Positions 25,867 to 35,155 of a DNA stretch of 64,000 bases are shown here, one piece after another. This DNA is from Haloplanus salinus. Lineage in GTDB: Archaea; Halobacteriota; Halobacteria; Halobacteriales; Haloferacaceae. Within the stretch, counting starts at the first letter, position 1, and each line of letters starts with the position of its first letter. The notes under the pieces are model-generated. The model was not told the DNA's origin and did no database searches. It saw only the letters and a program-made list of their open reading frames with translations. Location of the stretch: positions 248,001 to 312,000 of the forward strand of contig NZ_QPHM01000001.1 in NCBI RefSeq assembly GCF_003336245.1, in the 5' to 3' direction. The position numbers were made by a program, and so were the translations under genes.

Positions 25867-27273
25867 TTAGATCACCAACGTGTCGACGACGACCGCGAGG
25901 AGGAGTGCGCCGAGGTAGGCGTTCGAGGCGTGGAACGCGCGGAACGCCGCGGATTCGGTTCGATCGATGTGCAGGCGAACGACGGCCCACAGGAAAGCGG
26001 CGCCGAGGACGACGGCCGTCGCGACGTAGAGCCACCCGAGGGCGCTCCAGGTCGCCAACACGCCCGCGCCGACGAACGTCGCGCCGAGCCACCAGAGGAT
26101 ATGCTTTCGCGTCTCCGTCTCGCCCCGCACGACGGGCATCATCGGGAACCCACCCCGGGCGTAGTCGTCCTTGTACGCGAGCGCGAGGTTGTAGAAGTGG
26201 GCGGGCGTCCAGAGGAAGATGACTGCAGCGAGCACGAGACCCCCGAGGCCAACCTCGCCCGTCACCGCCGCCCAGCCGATCAGCGCCGGGAGCGCGCCGG
26301 CCGCACCGCCGAGGGCCGTGTTCTGGACCGTGTTCGGCTTCAACACGAGCGTGTAGATCACGCTGTAGAAGACGATGGCGACGAGGCCGAGGACGGCGAC
26401 CAGCCAGTTGACTGCGGCGAAGGCGACGAGCGACCCCACGGTCAGCAGGGCGCCGAAGGCGAGGGCGTTACGCACCGACACCACGTCCGTTGCGAGCGGG
26501 CGGTCGCTCGTCCGCGACATCCGCCGGTCCACGTCGCGTTCGAGGACGTGGTTGAACGTCCCGCTCGCGCCGATGGAAAGGACGCCGCCGAGAAGCGTGA
26601 GCGCCACCGTCCGCGCCGAGAGGGCCGTACCCGCGGCCAGCCCCATCCCCGCGGAGGCGACGAGACAGAGCAGCCACATCAGCCGTGGCTTCATGAGTCG
26701 GAAGTACGCCCCGGCGACGGTACGGAGTCGGGCGACCGGATCGTCGGGCAACGACGGCCGCTGGACGGGATCCGCGGGCGCTTCGGGCGGCGAGAGCGCG
26801 TCGGGATCCGTGACGGGCCCGTCCGAGGGGTCACCCATTTCGGCTTCGAGCGTCCACGCGAGCGCCACAACGAGCCCGCCGAAGATCACCATGCCGACGA
26901 ACAGGTGGGCGGCGGGGAAGAGGCCGACCGCCCCGGTGGTGGCGACGACGGCGCCGAGGGCGGCCTGCACGGGGTAGCAGACGAGCGAGACGCCGAGGGC
27001 GGCGTGGACGCGGCGTCGCGCGCCACCTCGCCACGCGGCGATGCCGGCGGCGAGGACGAGGAGGCCGACGACGACGGCCGCGAGACGGTGGCCGACGACG
27101 AGGGCGCCCGCGGCGGTGGTCGGGAGCGCGAACCCGTCGCCACAGGCCGGCCACGCGGCGCACGTCTCGACCGCGTCGGTAACGGCGATAGTCGTCCCGA
27201 CGAGCAAGAGCAAGTAGACGCCCATAGCGCTCGCGGCGAGGAGCCCCGGGAAGCGGTCGGTCACGTCTCGCAC
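25867..27273 (-). CDS. ctaB: Fused heme A synthase-like (half CtaA) / heme O synthase (CtaB)
   Basis: 468 aa from GTG. The first 165 residues have four membrane helices with CtaA/COX15 features: a Cys pair (ETCAAWPACGDG), VVGHRLAAVVV and FPAAHLFVGM. This is only half the usual eight-helix CtaA. After a Pro-rich linker (about 170-200) comes full-length CtaB with the polyprenyl-diphosphate motif NHVLERDVDRRM and second motif YKDDYARGGFPMMP. It farnesylates heme b to heme O for oxidases; whether the half CtaA makes heme A alone is unclear. Divergent from oxidase subunit II. Confidence 0.88.
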   Translation of the reverse strand: MRDVTDRFPGLLAASAMGVYLLLLVGTTIAVTDAVETCAAWPACGDGFALPTTAAGALVVGHRLAAVVVGLLVLAAGIAAWRGGARRRVHAALGVSLVCYPVQAALGAVVATTGAVGLFPAAHLFVGMVIFGGLVVALAWTLEAEMGDPSDGPVTDPDALSPPEAPADPVQRPSLPDDPVARLRTVAGAYFRLMKPRLMWLLCLVASAGMGLAAGTALSARTVALTLLGGVLSIGASGTFNHVLERDVDRRMSRTSDRPLATDVVSVRNALAFGALLTVGSLVAFAAVNWLVAVLGLVAIVFYSVIYTLVLKPNTVQNTALGGAAGALPALIGWAAVTGEVGLGGLVLAAVIFLWTPAHFYNLALAYKDDYARGGFPMMPVVRGETETRKHILWWLGATFVGAGVLATWSALGWLYVATAVVLGAAFLWAVVRLHIDRTESAAFRAFHASNAYLGALLLAVVVDTLVI

Positions 27274-27469
27274 GGATCGATCACTACACGGCGATTGGAA
27301 ACCCGCGTATTTATGCGCCCCGCTTTTTCCCACTCGACGACGGCGGCACACCGGTCCGGCCGTCCCGAGCGGAGGCCGACGGCCGGGGCGCGGAATCGGG
27401 GCGTGACCGGGCGTGCGATACACCCTATCAGTAGGTATTTACGGAGGAGATACTAACTGCGCATAGAGT
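27274..27469. promoter_or_regulatory. Divergent ctaB / coxB promoter region
   Basis: Minus-strand TATA-like GCATAAATACG (27306-27316) serves ctaB; plus-strand GGTATTTACGG (27434-27444) lies about 30 bases before coxB. Head-to-head placement suggests coordinated expression of heme supply and oxidase. Confidence 0.5.
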
Positions 27470-28270
27470 ATGAAACGGTCGCGCCTCGTGCTGGCGTCGC
27501 TGCTCTCGGCGGTGGCTCTCTCCCTCGCTGCCGACCCCGTGGCGGCCCAGACGTCAGTGTCCGCAGAGCTAATCAACGGTCTGAACGAGAAGCTGTTGCT
27601 CGTCGCCATCCCGATCACCCTCCTCGTCGAAGGCATTCTGATCTACACGGTGTACCGGTTCAAAGACGCCGACGAAGCCAAGCCGACCAAGGAGAACCGT
27701 CGCCTCGAAATCACGTGGACGGTGGCGACGGCGATCATCCTCCTGTTCGTCGGTGTCGCGTCCTACGGCGTGCTCGCGAACGAGAACATCTCCTTCGAAC
27801 AGGACGAACAGGAAATCGCCCCCGAAGAGGGTGACGTCGTCGTCCACATGGAAGCGTTCCAGTGGGGCTGGCAGGCGAGCTACCCCCAGGAGGACACGGA
27901 GCTCGCGAGTACGGCGCCGACGGTGGTGATACCCGCCGGAGAGGACGTCTACTTCAACATCACGTCGAGTGACGTGTTACACGCGTTCCACGTGCCCGAA
28001 CTCGGTCTGAAGCAGGACGCGATGCCGGGACAGTCGAACGTCATCAAGACGGTCGCTCTCGAGGAGGGAACGTACCAGGGCTACTGCGCCGAGTTCTGTG
28101 GCGTCGCCCACTCGCAGATGTACTTCGAGATTCAGGTCGTCTCGCAGGACGAGTACCAACAGTTCATCGCGGAACAACAAGGCGACGGGGCGTCGAGTGA
28201 CCTCGACGCCGACGAGGACGTGGTCCGCGCTCACGACGAAACGCTGTCGCAGGCGCCGATCCGGGCGTAG
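27470..28270 (+). CDS. coxB: Cytochrome c oxidase subunit II
   Basis: 266 aa. A signal peptide (1-26, ending VAAQ) is followed by two membrane helices (about 43-62 and 82-105). The extracellular cupredoxin domain (125-235) holds the whole CuA site: His in LHAFHVPELG and the cluster YCAEFCGVAHSQM (two Cys, His, Met). It accepts electrons from a membrane-linked donor, probably halocyanin in haloarchaea, and passes them to subunit I, which is not in this window. An acidic tail follows. Confidence 0.93.
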   Translation: MKRSRLVLASLLSAVALSLAADPVAAQTSVSAELINGLNEKLLLVAIPITLLVEGILIYTVYRFKDADEAKPTKENRRLEITWTVATAIILLFVGVASYGVLANENISFEQDEQEIAPEEGDVVVHMEAFQWGWQASYPQEDTELASTAPTVVIPAGEDVYFNITSSDVLHAFHVPELGLKQDAMPGQSNVIKTVALEEGTYQGYCAEFCGVAHSQMYFEIQVVSQDEYQQFIAEQQGDGASSDLDADEDVVRAHDETLSQAPIRA

Positions 28271-28329
28271 GCTCCTCGACAGTTAGTTCCGCTGCCGCTC
28301 AACACCCGTGAGCGACGGCTGTCTTCCGC

Positions 28330-28755
28330 TCAGCACCGCCGCTCGACGATCCGGTCGATGATCCGTCCCGTCGAACAGAGTTCGTCCTCGTCCGTTTCGC
28401 GCGGCGACGCTCGCCGGATCCCGCAGTCGATGCCGCGGTCACGGAGTGCCCGCCGGAGGCTCGCCTCGTCGTGGTGTTGGTCGTAGCCGAGCGCGATGAC
28501 GTCTGGATCGATGCGTTCGATAGGGACGAAGATGTCCTCGGGGTGGCCGAGATGTGCCTCGTCGACGACGGCGAGGGCGTCGACCATCGCCCGCCGCTGT
28601 CGTCCCGAGAGGATGGGAGCGGGTTTGTGCGTGACGTTCTCGCCACGGGCGACGATGACGTGGAGGCAGTCGCCCATCGACGCCGCGTCGGAGAGGTAGT
28701 GGACGTGGCCGGGGTGGAGGATGTCGAACGTACCCTGTGCGACGACCGTCGTCAT
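28330..28755 (-). CDS. ribL: FAD synthetase RibL (cytidylyltransferase-like)
   Basis: 141 aa. The nucleotidyltransferase motif [14 protein letters not shown] is at residues 8-21 (HxGH), and [11 protein letters not shown] at the C terminus takes the place of the second conserved motif. Size and sequence fit archaeal RibL, which adenylates FMN to FAD; glycerol-3-phosphate cytidylyltransferases share the fold. Four cysteines occur near the middle and C terminus (GIDCGI, ELCSTG, ERRC), typical of RibL. Single-gene unit. Confidence 0.85.
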   Translation of the reverse strand: MTTVVAQGTFDILHPGHVHYLSDAASMGDCLHVIVARGENVTHKPAPILSGRQRRAMVDALAVVDEAHLGHPEDIFVPIERIDPDVIALGYDQHHDEASLRRALRDRGIDCGIRRASPRETDEDELCSTGRIIDRIVERRC

Positions 28756-28903
28756 GCGTCACCCTCCGTGCACGGGTGGTCGACGGCGCCGGCGAGGGGT
28801 TCCGACCGCATGTATTCGAGTCGGGGGCGTCTCCTTCTAAGCGTTCCGGATGTGCGTCGGAACGGCCGGGACCCCGTTCGGCCCGGGCGACGGATTCTGC
28901 AAG

Positions 28904-28911
28904 GCTTAACT
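28904..28911 (+). promoter_or_regulatory. TATA-like box of the RecJ-like gene
   Basis: GCTTAACT is centred 28 bases before the ATG at 28935 and selects that start over an open upstream extension. Confidence 0.5.
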
Positions 28912-28934
28912 TCGGTCACCTATCACACAACAGT

Positions 28935-30842
28935 ATGACCGCAGGGACTGCCGGGGATTCCGGCACCGACGCGGGCGAGAGTTCTCGTCCCATCGTCTAC
29001 GATCTCGCGCCCGACTGCACGGCCGACGACGTCGACGTCGGCGACCACTACCACGCCGTCGTCAACGGCGTCGTCGCCTACGGCGTCTTCGTCGACGTCT
29101 CGGACGACGTCTCGGGACTCGTTCACGAGTCGAACTTGACCGGCGACTACGACGTCGGCGACCGACTGCTCGTCCGACTCGACGAGATTCGGGAGAACGG
29201 CGACGTCGCCTTCGCGGAGGCGACCCTCGACGATTACCGGACCGTCGCGGTCGACCACCGACCGACCGTGACGCCGGTCGACGACCTCGAAACCGGCGAG
29301 ACGGTGACGGTCGAGGCGACGGTCAGTCAGATCAAACAGACCGCCGGGCCGACCGTGTTCCGGTGTCGCGACGCCACCGGTATCGTCGCCTGCACCGCCT
29401 TCGAGGACGCGGGTGTGCGCGCCTACCCCGAGGTAGAAATCGACGACGCCGTCCGGATCGCGGGCACGGTCGAGGAACACGAGGGGAGCCCACAGATCGA
29501 AGTGGAGTCGCTCGCGCGCCTGACCGGCGAGGCGGCCGAAGCGGTGCGGGAGCGCGTCGGTGCGGGGCTCGACGAGCGCGCCGAGCCCCACGACGTCGAC
29601 CCGCTGGTCGAGTGGGACGCCTTCGAAAAACTGCGTCCCGACCTCCGTGCCGTGGCCACGCAACTCCGGCGGACGGTCCTCGAAGGGCGCCCGATCCGGG
29701 TCCGCCACCACGCCGACGGCGACGGCATGTGTGCCTCCCTCCCCGTGCAGGTGGCGCTCGAACGCTTCATCCGAGCGGTGCACGACGACGACGACGCGCC
29801 CCGACACCTCATCAAGCGCCTGCCGAGCAAGGCGCCGTACTACGAGATGGAGGACGTAACCCGCGACCTCAACTTCGCGCTCGAAGGCCGTGAGCGCCAC
29901 GGACAGAAGCTCCCGCTCCTGCTCATGCTCGACAACGGGAGTACCGAGGAGGACGTGCCCGCTTACGAGAACCTCGCCCACTACGACGTGCCGATAGTCG
30001 TCGTCGACCACCACCATCCCGACCCGGACGCGGTGGACCACCTGCTCGACGCGCACGTCAACCCCTACCTCGCCGACGAGGACTACCGCATCACCACGGG
30101 CATGATGTGTGTCGAACTCGCGCGGATGATCGACCCGGATATAACTGACGAACTCCGGCACGTCCCCGCCGTGGCCGGGCTCGCCGACCGCTCGAAGGCC
30201 GAGGCGATGAACGACTTCGTCGACCTGGCGGACGCGGGGGGGTACGGCCGCGACGACCTCGTCCGCATCGGCGAGGCGCTCGACTACGCCGCCCACTGGC
30301 TCCGCTACAGCGAGGGCAAGACGCTCGTGAGCGACGTGCTCAACGTCGACTGCGACGACGAGCGCCGCCACGAGGAACTGGTCGACTTCCTCGCCGACCG
30401 CGCGGAACGCGACATCGACCGCCAGCTCGCCGCGCTCGATCCTCACGTCGAGCACGAGCGACTCGACAACGACGCCCACCTCTACCGGGTCGACCTCGAC
30501 GACTTCGCACACCGCTTCACCTACCCCGCACCGGGAAAGACGACGGGCAATCTCCACGACCGCAAGGTAGAGGAGACGGGCGATCCCGTCATCACCATCG
30601 GCTACGGCCCCGACTTCGCCGTCCTCCGCTCCGACGGCGTCCGCCTCGACATCCCCAAGATGGTGGCGGAACTCGACGACGAAGTCGTCGGCGGCGGCGT
30701 CTCCGGCGGCGGCCACCTCGTCGTCGGCTCGATCAAGTTCGTGAAGGGGATGCGAAGCGAGGTGATCGACGCCCTCGTCGGGAAGATGGCCGACGCGGAG
30801 CTGGACGAGGCGCTGTCGAGCGCGACGGCGCTCGACCCCTAG
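28935..30842 (+). CDS. RecJ-like DHH phosphoesterase with S1 and OB domains
   Basis: 635 aa. An S1 domain is at 35-90 (GDHYHAVVNGVVAYGVFVDV), an OB-fold at about 105-195 (VEATVSQIKQTAGPTVFRCRD). The DHH domain starts near 250 with HHADGDGMCASLP and contains VVVDHHHPDPD (metal ligands). The C-terminal DHHA1 region has GGGVSGGGHLVVGSIKF. Archaeal RecJ-like proteins are single-strand nucleases or phosphatases linked to replication (GINS/GAN) or RNA turnover. The S1-OB-DHH arrangement is typical of haloarchaea. Its stop shares CTAG with the convergent phospholipase gene. Confidence 0.88.
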   Translation: MTAGTAGDSGTDAGESSRPIVYDLAPDCTADDVDVGDHYHAVVNGVVAYGVFVDVSDDVSGLVHESNLTGDYDVGDRLLVRLDEIRENGDVAFAEATLDDYRTVAVDHRPTVTPVDDLETGETVTVEATVSQIKQTAGPTVFRCRDATGIVACTAFEDAGVRAYPEVEIDDAVRIAGTVEEHEGSPQIEVESLARLTGEAAEAVRERVGAGLDERAEPHDVDPLVEWDAFEKLRPDLRAVATQLRRTVLEGRPIRVRHHADGDGMCASLPVQVALERFIRAVHDDDDAPRHLIKRLPSKAPYYEMEDVTRDLNFALEGRERHGQKLPLLLMLDNGSTEEDVPAYENLAHYDVPIVVVDHHHPDPDAVDHLLDAHVNPYLADEDYRITTGMMCVELARMIDPDITDELRHVPAVAGLADRSKAEAMNDFVDLADAGGYGRDDLVRIGEALDYAAHWLRYSEGKTLVSDVLNVDCDDERRHEELVDFLADRAERDIDRQLAALDPHVEHERLDNDAHLYRVDLDDFAHRFTYPAPGKTTGNLHDRKVEETGDPVITIGYGPDFAVLRSDGVRLDIPKMVAELDDEVVGGGVSGGGHLVVGSIKFVKGMRSEVIDALVGKMADAELDEALSSATALDP

Positions 30843-32437
30843 TCGAATCGGAGCGTCTTCCGGGCGACGACGAGGGCGAGCACCAGCGCCGCGAGCGCGC
30901 CGGCGACGACGACCCACGTCGCCCGGCCGACGTCCCGGCCGCCCCGCCAGTCCGCCGCGAACGACTCCCGGAAGTACGTCGCCAGCGCCTCGCTCCGGAC
31001 GGCGAGTGCTACCTCGCGGTTCTCCGAGACGGCGTTTTCGTTCCAGTTGAGACTCCCGACGACGACGACGCCGTCCGCGACGACGCCTTTGGCGTGAATC
31101 TTCTCGTAACGCCCCGCCGGCTCGGCGACCCGGGCGGTGAGCGGCAGGTCACGTCGCGTCGCGACGCCGTTCAGCCACTCGACGAGCGCGGCGTTCTCCT
31201 CCGCGACGTACCACGCCCCCGAGACGAGTACGCGGACCGTGACGCCGCGCTCGGCGGCACGGATCGTCGCGCGGAGGAGCGGGCCGTCGCGCCGACCGAT
31301 CGACGGTTGGATCACGTCGACGCGCCGGTCGGCGCCGTCGACGACGCCGACTAACGCCGACTCGGCGTTGCCCGGTGCGGTGAGGACGCGCACCCCAGCG
31401 GCGGTCACGTCGGTCGGCTCGAACCGTGACGGGTAGTCCCCTTCGGCCGGCGTCTCCGTCTCGAACGTCCGTCCACGCCGGTGTCGGCGCCACGGTATCG
31501 CGTCGTTCCACCCGGCGTCGACGCGGAATAGGCCGGCGAGGTCGGCGGCCACGGGCGACGAGTCGACGACGAGGCCCCAGCCGCGGCTACTCTTGCCGCC
31601 GACGCCCGCGGGCTTCCAGTTTTCCGTCAGCACGAGCGCCCGGTCGTCGACGACGGCGTACTTCGGGTGGTGGTAGTCGAACCTGGCTCGCGGCCCACCG
31701 AGCACCCGGACGTCGACGCCGGCGGCCGCGAGGCGGTCGAGCGCCCGCGCGCCCCGGGCCGTCCGTCCGCCGACTGGCTCGGCGTCGACGAGGACGCGAA
31801 CCACGACGCCGCGGCGTTCGGCGGCGATCAGGGCGTCCGCGACCCGTTCGCTCGTGAACGTGTAGCCGGCGAGGAGGATTCGACGGCGGGCGCTCCGGAG
31901 CGTCTCCGCGGGGACCGACGGCGCGTCGGGGAGGAGGAATCCGGTGACGGCCGCGGGACCGTACCGGTGGACGTCGCGGGGGCGGTAGCCGAGGGGCCGC
32001 CACGTGGTCTCGCCGTCGGTGCGGACGAGTCGCTCGCTCTCCGGGGCGTCTTCGTAGTCGAGACGAGCGACGACGGCGCCGTCACGCCGGAGACGGAGGC
32101 GCTCGCCGGCGTTCGACAGCGAGAGGTCGGGAACCGACACGACGGGCGCGTCGGTCAGCCGTCGGGTCGCGTTCGGGTCGTCCGCGACGGCGATTCGGGT
32201 CGCGGGACGGTCGTCGGGGAGGGAGACGACGCGCTCCCCGTCGTCGAGCGTCCAGTTGGCGGTCGACGCGGTCGAAACGCGGACGACGACGAACTCGCCG
32301 GCGTCGCCGTCGGCGACGGGGTTGGGGACGGCGGCGACGATTCTCGCGTCGGTGGCGCCGTCGGCGGTCACACCGACCGGCGCCGCCACCGACAGGAGGA
32401 CGACGGCGACGACGGTGGCGCGAAAGGCTCGGGACAC
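30839..32437 (-). CDS. Secreted, membrane-anchored phospholipase D-like protein
   Basis: 532 aa from GTG. A signal peptide (1-25) and C-terminal helix (about 505-525) place it outside the cell, anchored. Two HKD motifs are present: HHPKYAVVDDRALVLTENW and IHAKGVVADGVVVVGSLNWNEN, making a complete PLD active site. The N-terminal 130 residues are beta-rich and resemble a lamin-tail-type domain. Substrate may be phospholipid or nucleic acid; not decidable here. A minus-strand GTTTATC box (32458-32466) lies about 27 bases upstream. Confidence 0.87.
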   Translation of the reverse strand: MSRAFRATVVAVVLLSVAAPVGVTADGATDARIVAAVPNPVADGDAGEFVVVRVSTASTANWTLDDGERVVSLPDDRPATRIAVADDPNATRRLTDAPVVSVPDLSLSNAGERLRLRRDGAVVARLDYEDAPESERLVRTDGETTWRPLGYRPRDVHRYGPAAVTGFLLPDAPSVPAETLRSARRRILLAGYTFTSERVADALIAAERRGVVVRVLVDAEPVGGRTARGARALDRLAAAGVDVRVLGGPRARFDYHHPKYAVVDDRALVLTENWKPAGVGGKSSRGWGLVVDSSPVAADLAGLFRVDAGWNDAIPWRRHRRGRTFETETPAEGDYPSRFEPTDVTAAGVRVLTAPGNAESALVGVVDGADRRVDVIQPSIGRRDGPLLRATIRAAERGVTVRVLVSGAWYVAEENAALVEWLNGVATRRDLPLTARVAEPAGRYEKIHAKGVVADGVVVVGSLNWNENAVSENREVALAVRSEALATYFRESFAADWRGGRDVGRATWVVVAGALAALVLALVVARKTLRFD

Positions 32438-32504
32438 GGGGTAGGTGGCCGCGGCATCGTTGATAAACGGGAGTATTTTTGTCCCCCTCAGTCACCGTAG
32501 GAGC

Positions 32505-32747
32505 ATGGTCACGGCGGCGAACGCGCTCCGGTTGCTCGGGTCGGCGCTGGGCGCCCTCGGCGGGGCACTGGTGTTCGTCGAGTTCTTCCAGATGCCGAAC
32601 TACGTCGAGTACAACCCGGAGTTCCAGGACTATCGCATCGACACCAACCGCGCGGACGTTCGGGAACACACTTGGATCGGCCGCATCGGCGGACTCTGTC
32701 TCTCGCTGGGGTTCGCGCTCCTGTTCGTCGCGACGTTTCTGGGGTGA
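32505..32747 (+). CDS. Small two-helix membrane protein
   Basis: 80 aa. Helices at about 5-25 and 58-78 flank an acidic/aromatic loop (EFFQMPNYVEYNPEFQDYRIDTNRADVREHTW). I do not recognise the family. The ATG at 32505 is supported by GTATTTTTG (32473-32481) about 28 bases upstream. Divergent from the phospholipase-like gene, with only 67 bases between the two starts. Confidence 0.65.
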   Translation: MVTAANALRLLGSALGALGGALVFVEFFQMPNYVEYNPEFQDYRIDTNRADVREHTWIGRIGGLCLSLGFALLFVATFLG

Positions 32748-32887
32748 CGGCCCGCGGACATCGGGCGAACGGGGGAGTCGGGCGGGGCTGCGACCCCGGT
32801 GAAGGGGCGGCGGGATCGGTTGCGTCCGTGGGGGTATCTGAGGCCCTGAGACGGGGATTTATCAACCTCCGACCCGAAGTATGCCGA

Positions 32888-33091
32888 ATGGCAACGAATA
32901 GCATGAAAGGGAGCACGGCGCTCGACCGTCTCCGACGGCGGTACGAGACGACCGAGAAGAAGTGCCCGGCGTGTGGCTACGTCGACCACGGCGCCAACTG
33001 GACGAGCCGAACCGACGGCCGGCGGGTCGTCTACCGACACGTCTGCCCGTCCTGTGAGGCGAGCCGAGAGCACACGTTCCGACTACGCTGA
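32888..33091 (+). CDS. Small zinc-finger protein (HVO_0649-like)
   Basis: 67 aa. Two CxxC pairs (KKCPACGY and VCPSCEAS) bound one zinc ion, with basic residues around (DRLRRRYETTEKK, SRTDGRRVVYRHV). It fits the small haloarchaeal zinc-finger proteins annotated as the HVO_0649 family; some related micro-proteins affect motility or biofilms, but this one has no known role. GATTTATC (32857-32864) lies 28 bases upstream. The 3' end overlaps the convergent reductase gene by nine bases. Confidence 0.78.
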   Translation: MATNSMKGSTALDRLRRRYETTEKKCPACGYVDHGANWTSRTDGRRVVYRHVCPSCEASREHTFRLR

Positions 33092-33940
33092 GCGTTCCTC
33101 CGAGAGCCGCGCCATCTCGTCGCCGTCGAGGTCGACGTCGGCCGCGGCGACGTTGGCTTCGAGGTGATCCACGGCCGACGTGCCGGGGATGGGGAGGACG
33201 ACCGGCGACCGTTCGAGGAGCCACGCGAGCGCCACTTGCCTGCGCGTGGCGTCGTGGGCCGCCGCCACCTCGTCGAGGACCGCCGCCTTCCCGGCGAGGT
33301 CACCGCCGCCAAGCGGGAAGTAGGGAACGAAGCCGATGTCCCCCTCCTCGCAAACGTCGAGGACGTCGTCGTGGGTGCGGTCGACGACGTTGTACTCGTT
33401 TTGGACCGTCGCGACCGTCACCACGTCGCGGGCGCGGTCGAGTTGCTCGACGGAGACGTTGCTCACGCCGACGTGACGGATCAGCCCGCGATCCTGCAGG
33501 TCGGCGAGCGCCCGCATGGACTCCTCGATGGGGACGTCGGGATCGGGTGCGTGATACTGATACAGGTCGATGGCGTCGACGCCGAGTCGGTCGAGGCTAC
33601 AGAGCGCGGCGTTGCGGAGGTAGTCGGGATCACCGCGGCGGAGCCAGTCGCCGTCCGGCGAGCGCAGGAAGCCGCCCTTCGTGGCGACGACGGCGTCGTC
33701 GGGGACGCCCGCCTCGGCGAGGAGGCGTTCGTTGGTGCCGGGGCCGTAGGCGTCGGCGGTGTCGACGAAGTCGACGCCGAGTTCGAGGGCGCGGGCGAGG
33801 ACGCGACTCGCCTCCGCCGGGTCGTCCGGGTGGCCGAGGACCCCCGGGCCGGTGATCCGCATGGCGCCGAAACCGAGGCGGTTGACGGTCAAGTCGCCGC
33901 CGATGTCGAACGTGTCGTCGATGTCGTCGAGCGAACGCAT
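33083..33940 (-). CDS. Aldo/keto reductase
   Basis: 285 aa TIM-barrel. Catalytic residues fit the family: Asp and Tyr in FVDTADAYGPGTNE, Lys in VVATKGG, His in YQYHAPDP. C-terminal IPGTSAVDHLEANVAA is the NADPH-binding region. It resembles YajO/YghZ-type reductases acting on small aldehydes or sugars; the substrate is unknown. Length is slightly short but complete. No operon partner: the next gene upstream has its own reading start 38 bases away. Confidence 0.9.
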   Translation of the reverse strand: MRSLDDIDDTFDIGGDLTVNRLGFGAMRITGPGVLGHPDDPAEASRVLARALELGVDFVDTADAYGPGTNERLLAEAGVPDDAVVATKGGFLRSPDGDWLRRGDPDYLRNAALCSLDRLGVDAIDLYQYHAPDPDVPIEESMRALADLQDRGLIRHVGVSNVSVEQLDRARDVVTVATVQNEYNVVDRTHDDVLDVCEEGDIGFVPYFPLGGGDLAGKAAVLDEVAAAHDATRRQVALAWLLERSPVVLPIPGTSAVDHLEANVAAADVDLDGDEMARLSEERSA

Positions 33941-33978
33941 GGAGGACGTTGGCCGGCCGCGGGGTTATATCCGCCGCG

Positions 33979-35058
33979 TTACTGTGGCGGCGGTCGTCGG
34001 AACTCGACGACGACTTCGGTTCCCCGCGGCTCGTTATCGTAGGCCGATACGTCCCCGTCGTAGTGGTTCATGAGCGTCTTCACGAGGGCGATGCCCCGGC
34101 CCTCACCGGATTCGATGGCCGAATCGAAGAGGTGTTCTTTCACGTCGTCTCGAATCCCGGGACCGTCGTCGGCGACGTGTACCGTCACCGCTCGGGGGCC
34201 GCGTTCCGTCCACACCGAGACGGTCGGCGCCGGGTCGTCGTGGTGTTCGACGGCGTTCTGCAGGAGGTTGGCGAAGACGGCCGAGGCGGCACCGGTCGCC
34301 ATCACGTGCAGTTCGGGTTGGACGTCGACTTCGAACGTCGCCGCCTCGTGACCCTCGCGGGCGTTCTCGACTTCGCGAAGGAGGGGCGTCGAGATGTCCG
34401 TCGGGACGGGCGTGCGCTCGCCGGAAAAGAGGTCCGCGAGCCGTTTCATGTCCTCGATGAGCGACGCGATGGCGTCGCTGCGGCGTTCGATGGGGTCGAG
34501 ATACTCGTCCGGTTCGTCGTCGCGTTGGCCGAGCAGCGTCGCGTACCCCTGGATGACCTGCGCCGCGTTCAGGACGTTGTGACGGAGGTGGCTGTTCAGA
34601 AAGACGAGTGCGTCGCGGCGGCGGTCGGCCTCGCGGGCCACGCGGTTCGCACGGGCGTAGTAGACGCCGGCGACGCCGCCACCGATGCCGCCCCCCGCCG
34701 CCGTCGCGATGAGACCGAGCGACGCGCCGCCGACGGTTCGCCCCTCTGCGAGCCGGATGCCGACCGTCAGACCCGTCAGGAGGCCGAATCCGATCATTCC
34801 GCCGAGCGACCAGCGGACGACGGTCCACGTCCCGGCGACCGAGAGGTCGCTGGCCGCGAGCCACCGACTCAGGGCGAGCAGCCCGGCCGCCAGCGAGAGA
34901 CAGAGGCCGAGCGAGACGAGGGGCAACGGACCCGGCCCGACCGTCCCGACGTCACGGACGAAGTTCGCGAGCGAGACGGCGGCGACGGCGACGCCGAGCG
35001 TCGCGATCAGCGCGGGGGCGCGACCGGCTAGTTGCCGTTCCCACGCCGAGACGTCCAT
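33979..35058 (-). CDS. Membrane histidine kinase of the haloarchaeal HLRHN type
   Basis: 359 aa. Four membrane helices fill residues 12-135. The phospho-acceptor motif is HLRHNVLNAAQVIQGY near 157, then N-box LLQNAVEHHDD near 270, and DDGPGIRDDV plus GEGRGIALVKTLMNHY. There is no PAS or GAF domain, so sensing must be through the membrane part or a partner. The N-box has no repeat expansion, unlike the kinase at 1.0-3.4 kb. No response regulator is adjacent. Confidence 0.88.
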   Translation of the reverse strand: MDVSAWERQLAGRAPALIATLGVAVAAVSLANFVRDVGTVGPGPLPLVSLGLCLSLAAGLLALSRWLAASDLSVAGTWTVVRWSLGGMIGFGLLTGLTVGIRLAEGRTVGGASLGLIATAAGGGIGGGVAGVYYARANRVAREADRRRDALVFLNSHLRHNVLNAAQVIQGYATLLGQRDDEPDEYLDPIERRSDAIASLIEDMKRLADLFSGERTPVPTDISTPLLREVENAREGHEAATFEVDVQPELHVMATGAASAVFANLLQNAVEHHDDPAPTVSVWTERGPRAVTVHVADDGPGIRDDVKEHLFDSAIESGEGRGIALVKTLMNHYDGDVSAYDNEPRGTEVVVEFRRPPPQ

Positions 35059-35155
35059 ATCTCACGCTGGACGACGATATATAAAACGGTTGGCACAGCT
35101 GACGGACGCGACCGCAGTTCTGTGGATTTACCCGTCTGGGCACCGACCCGTGACT

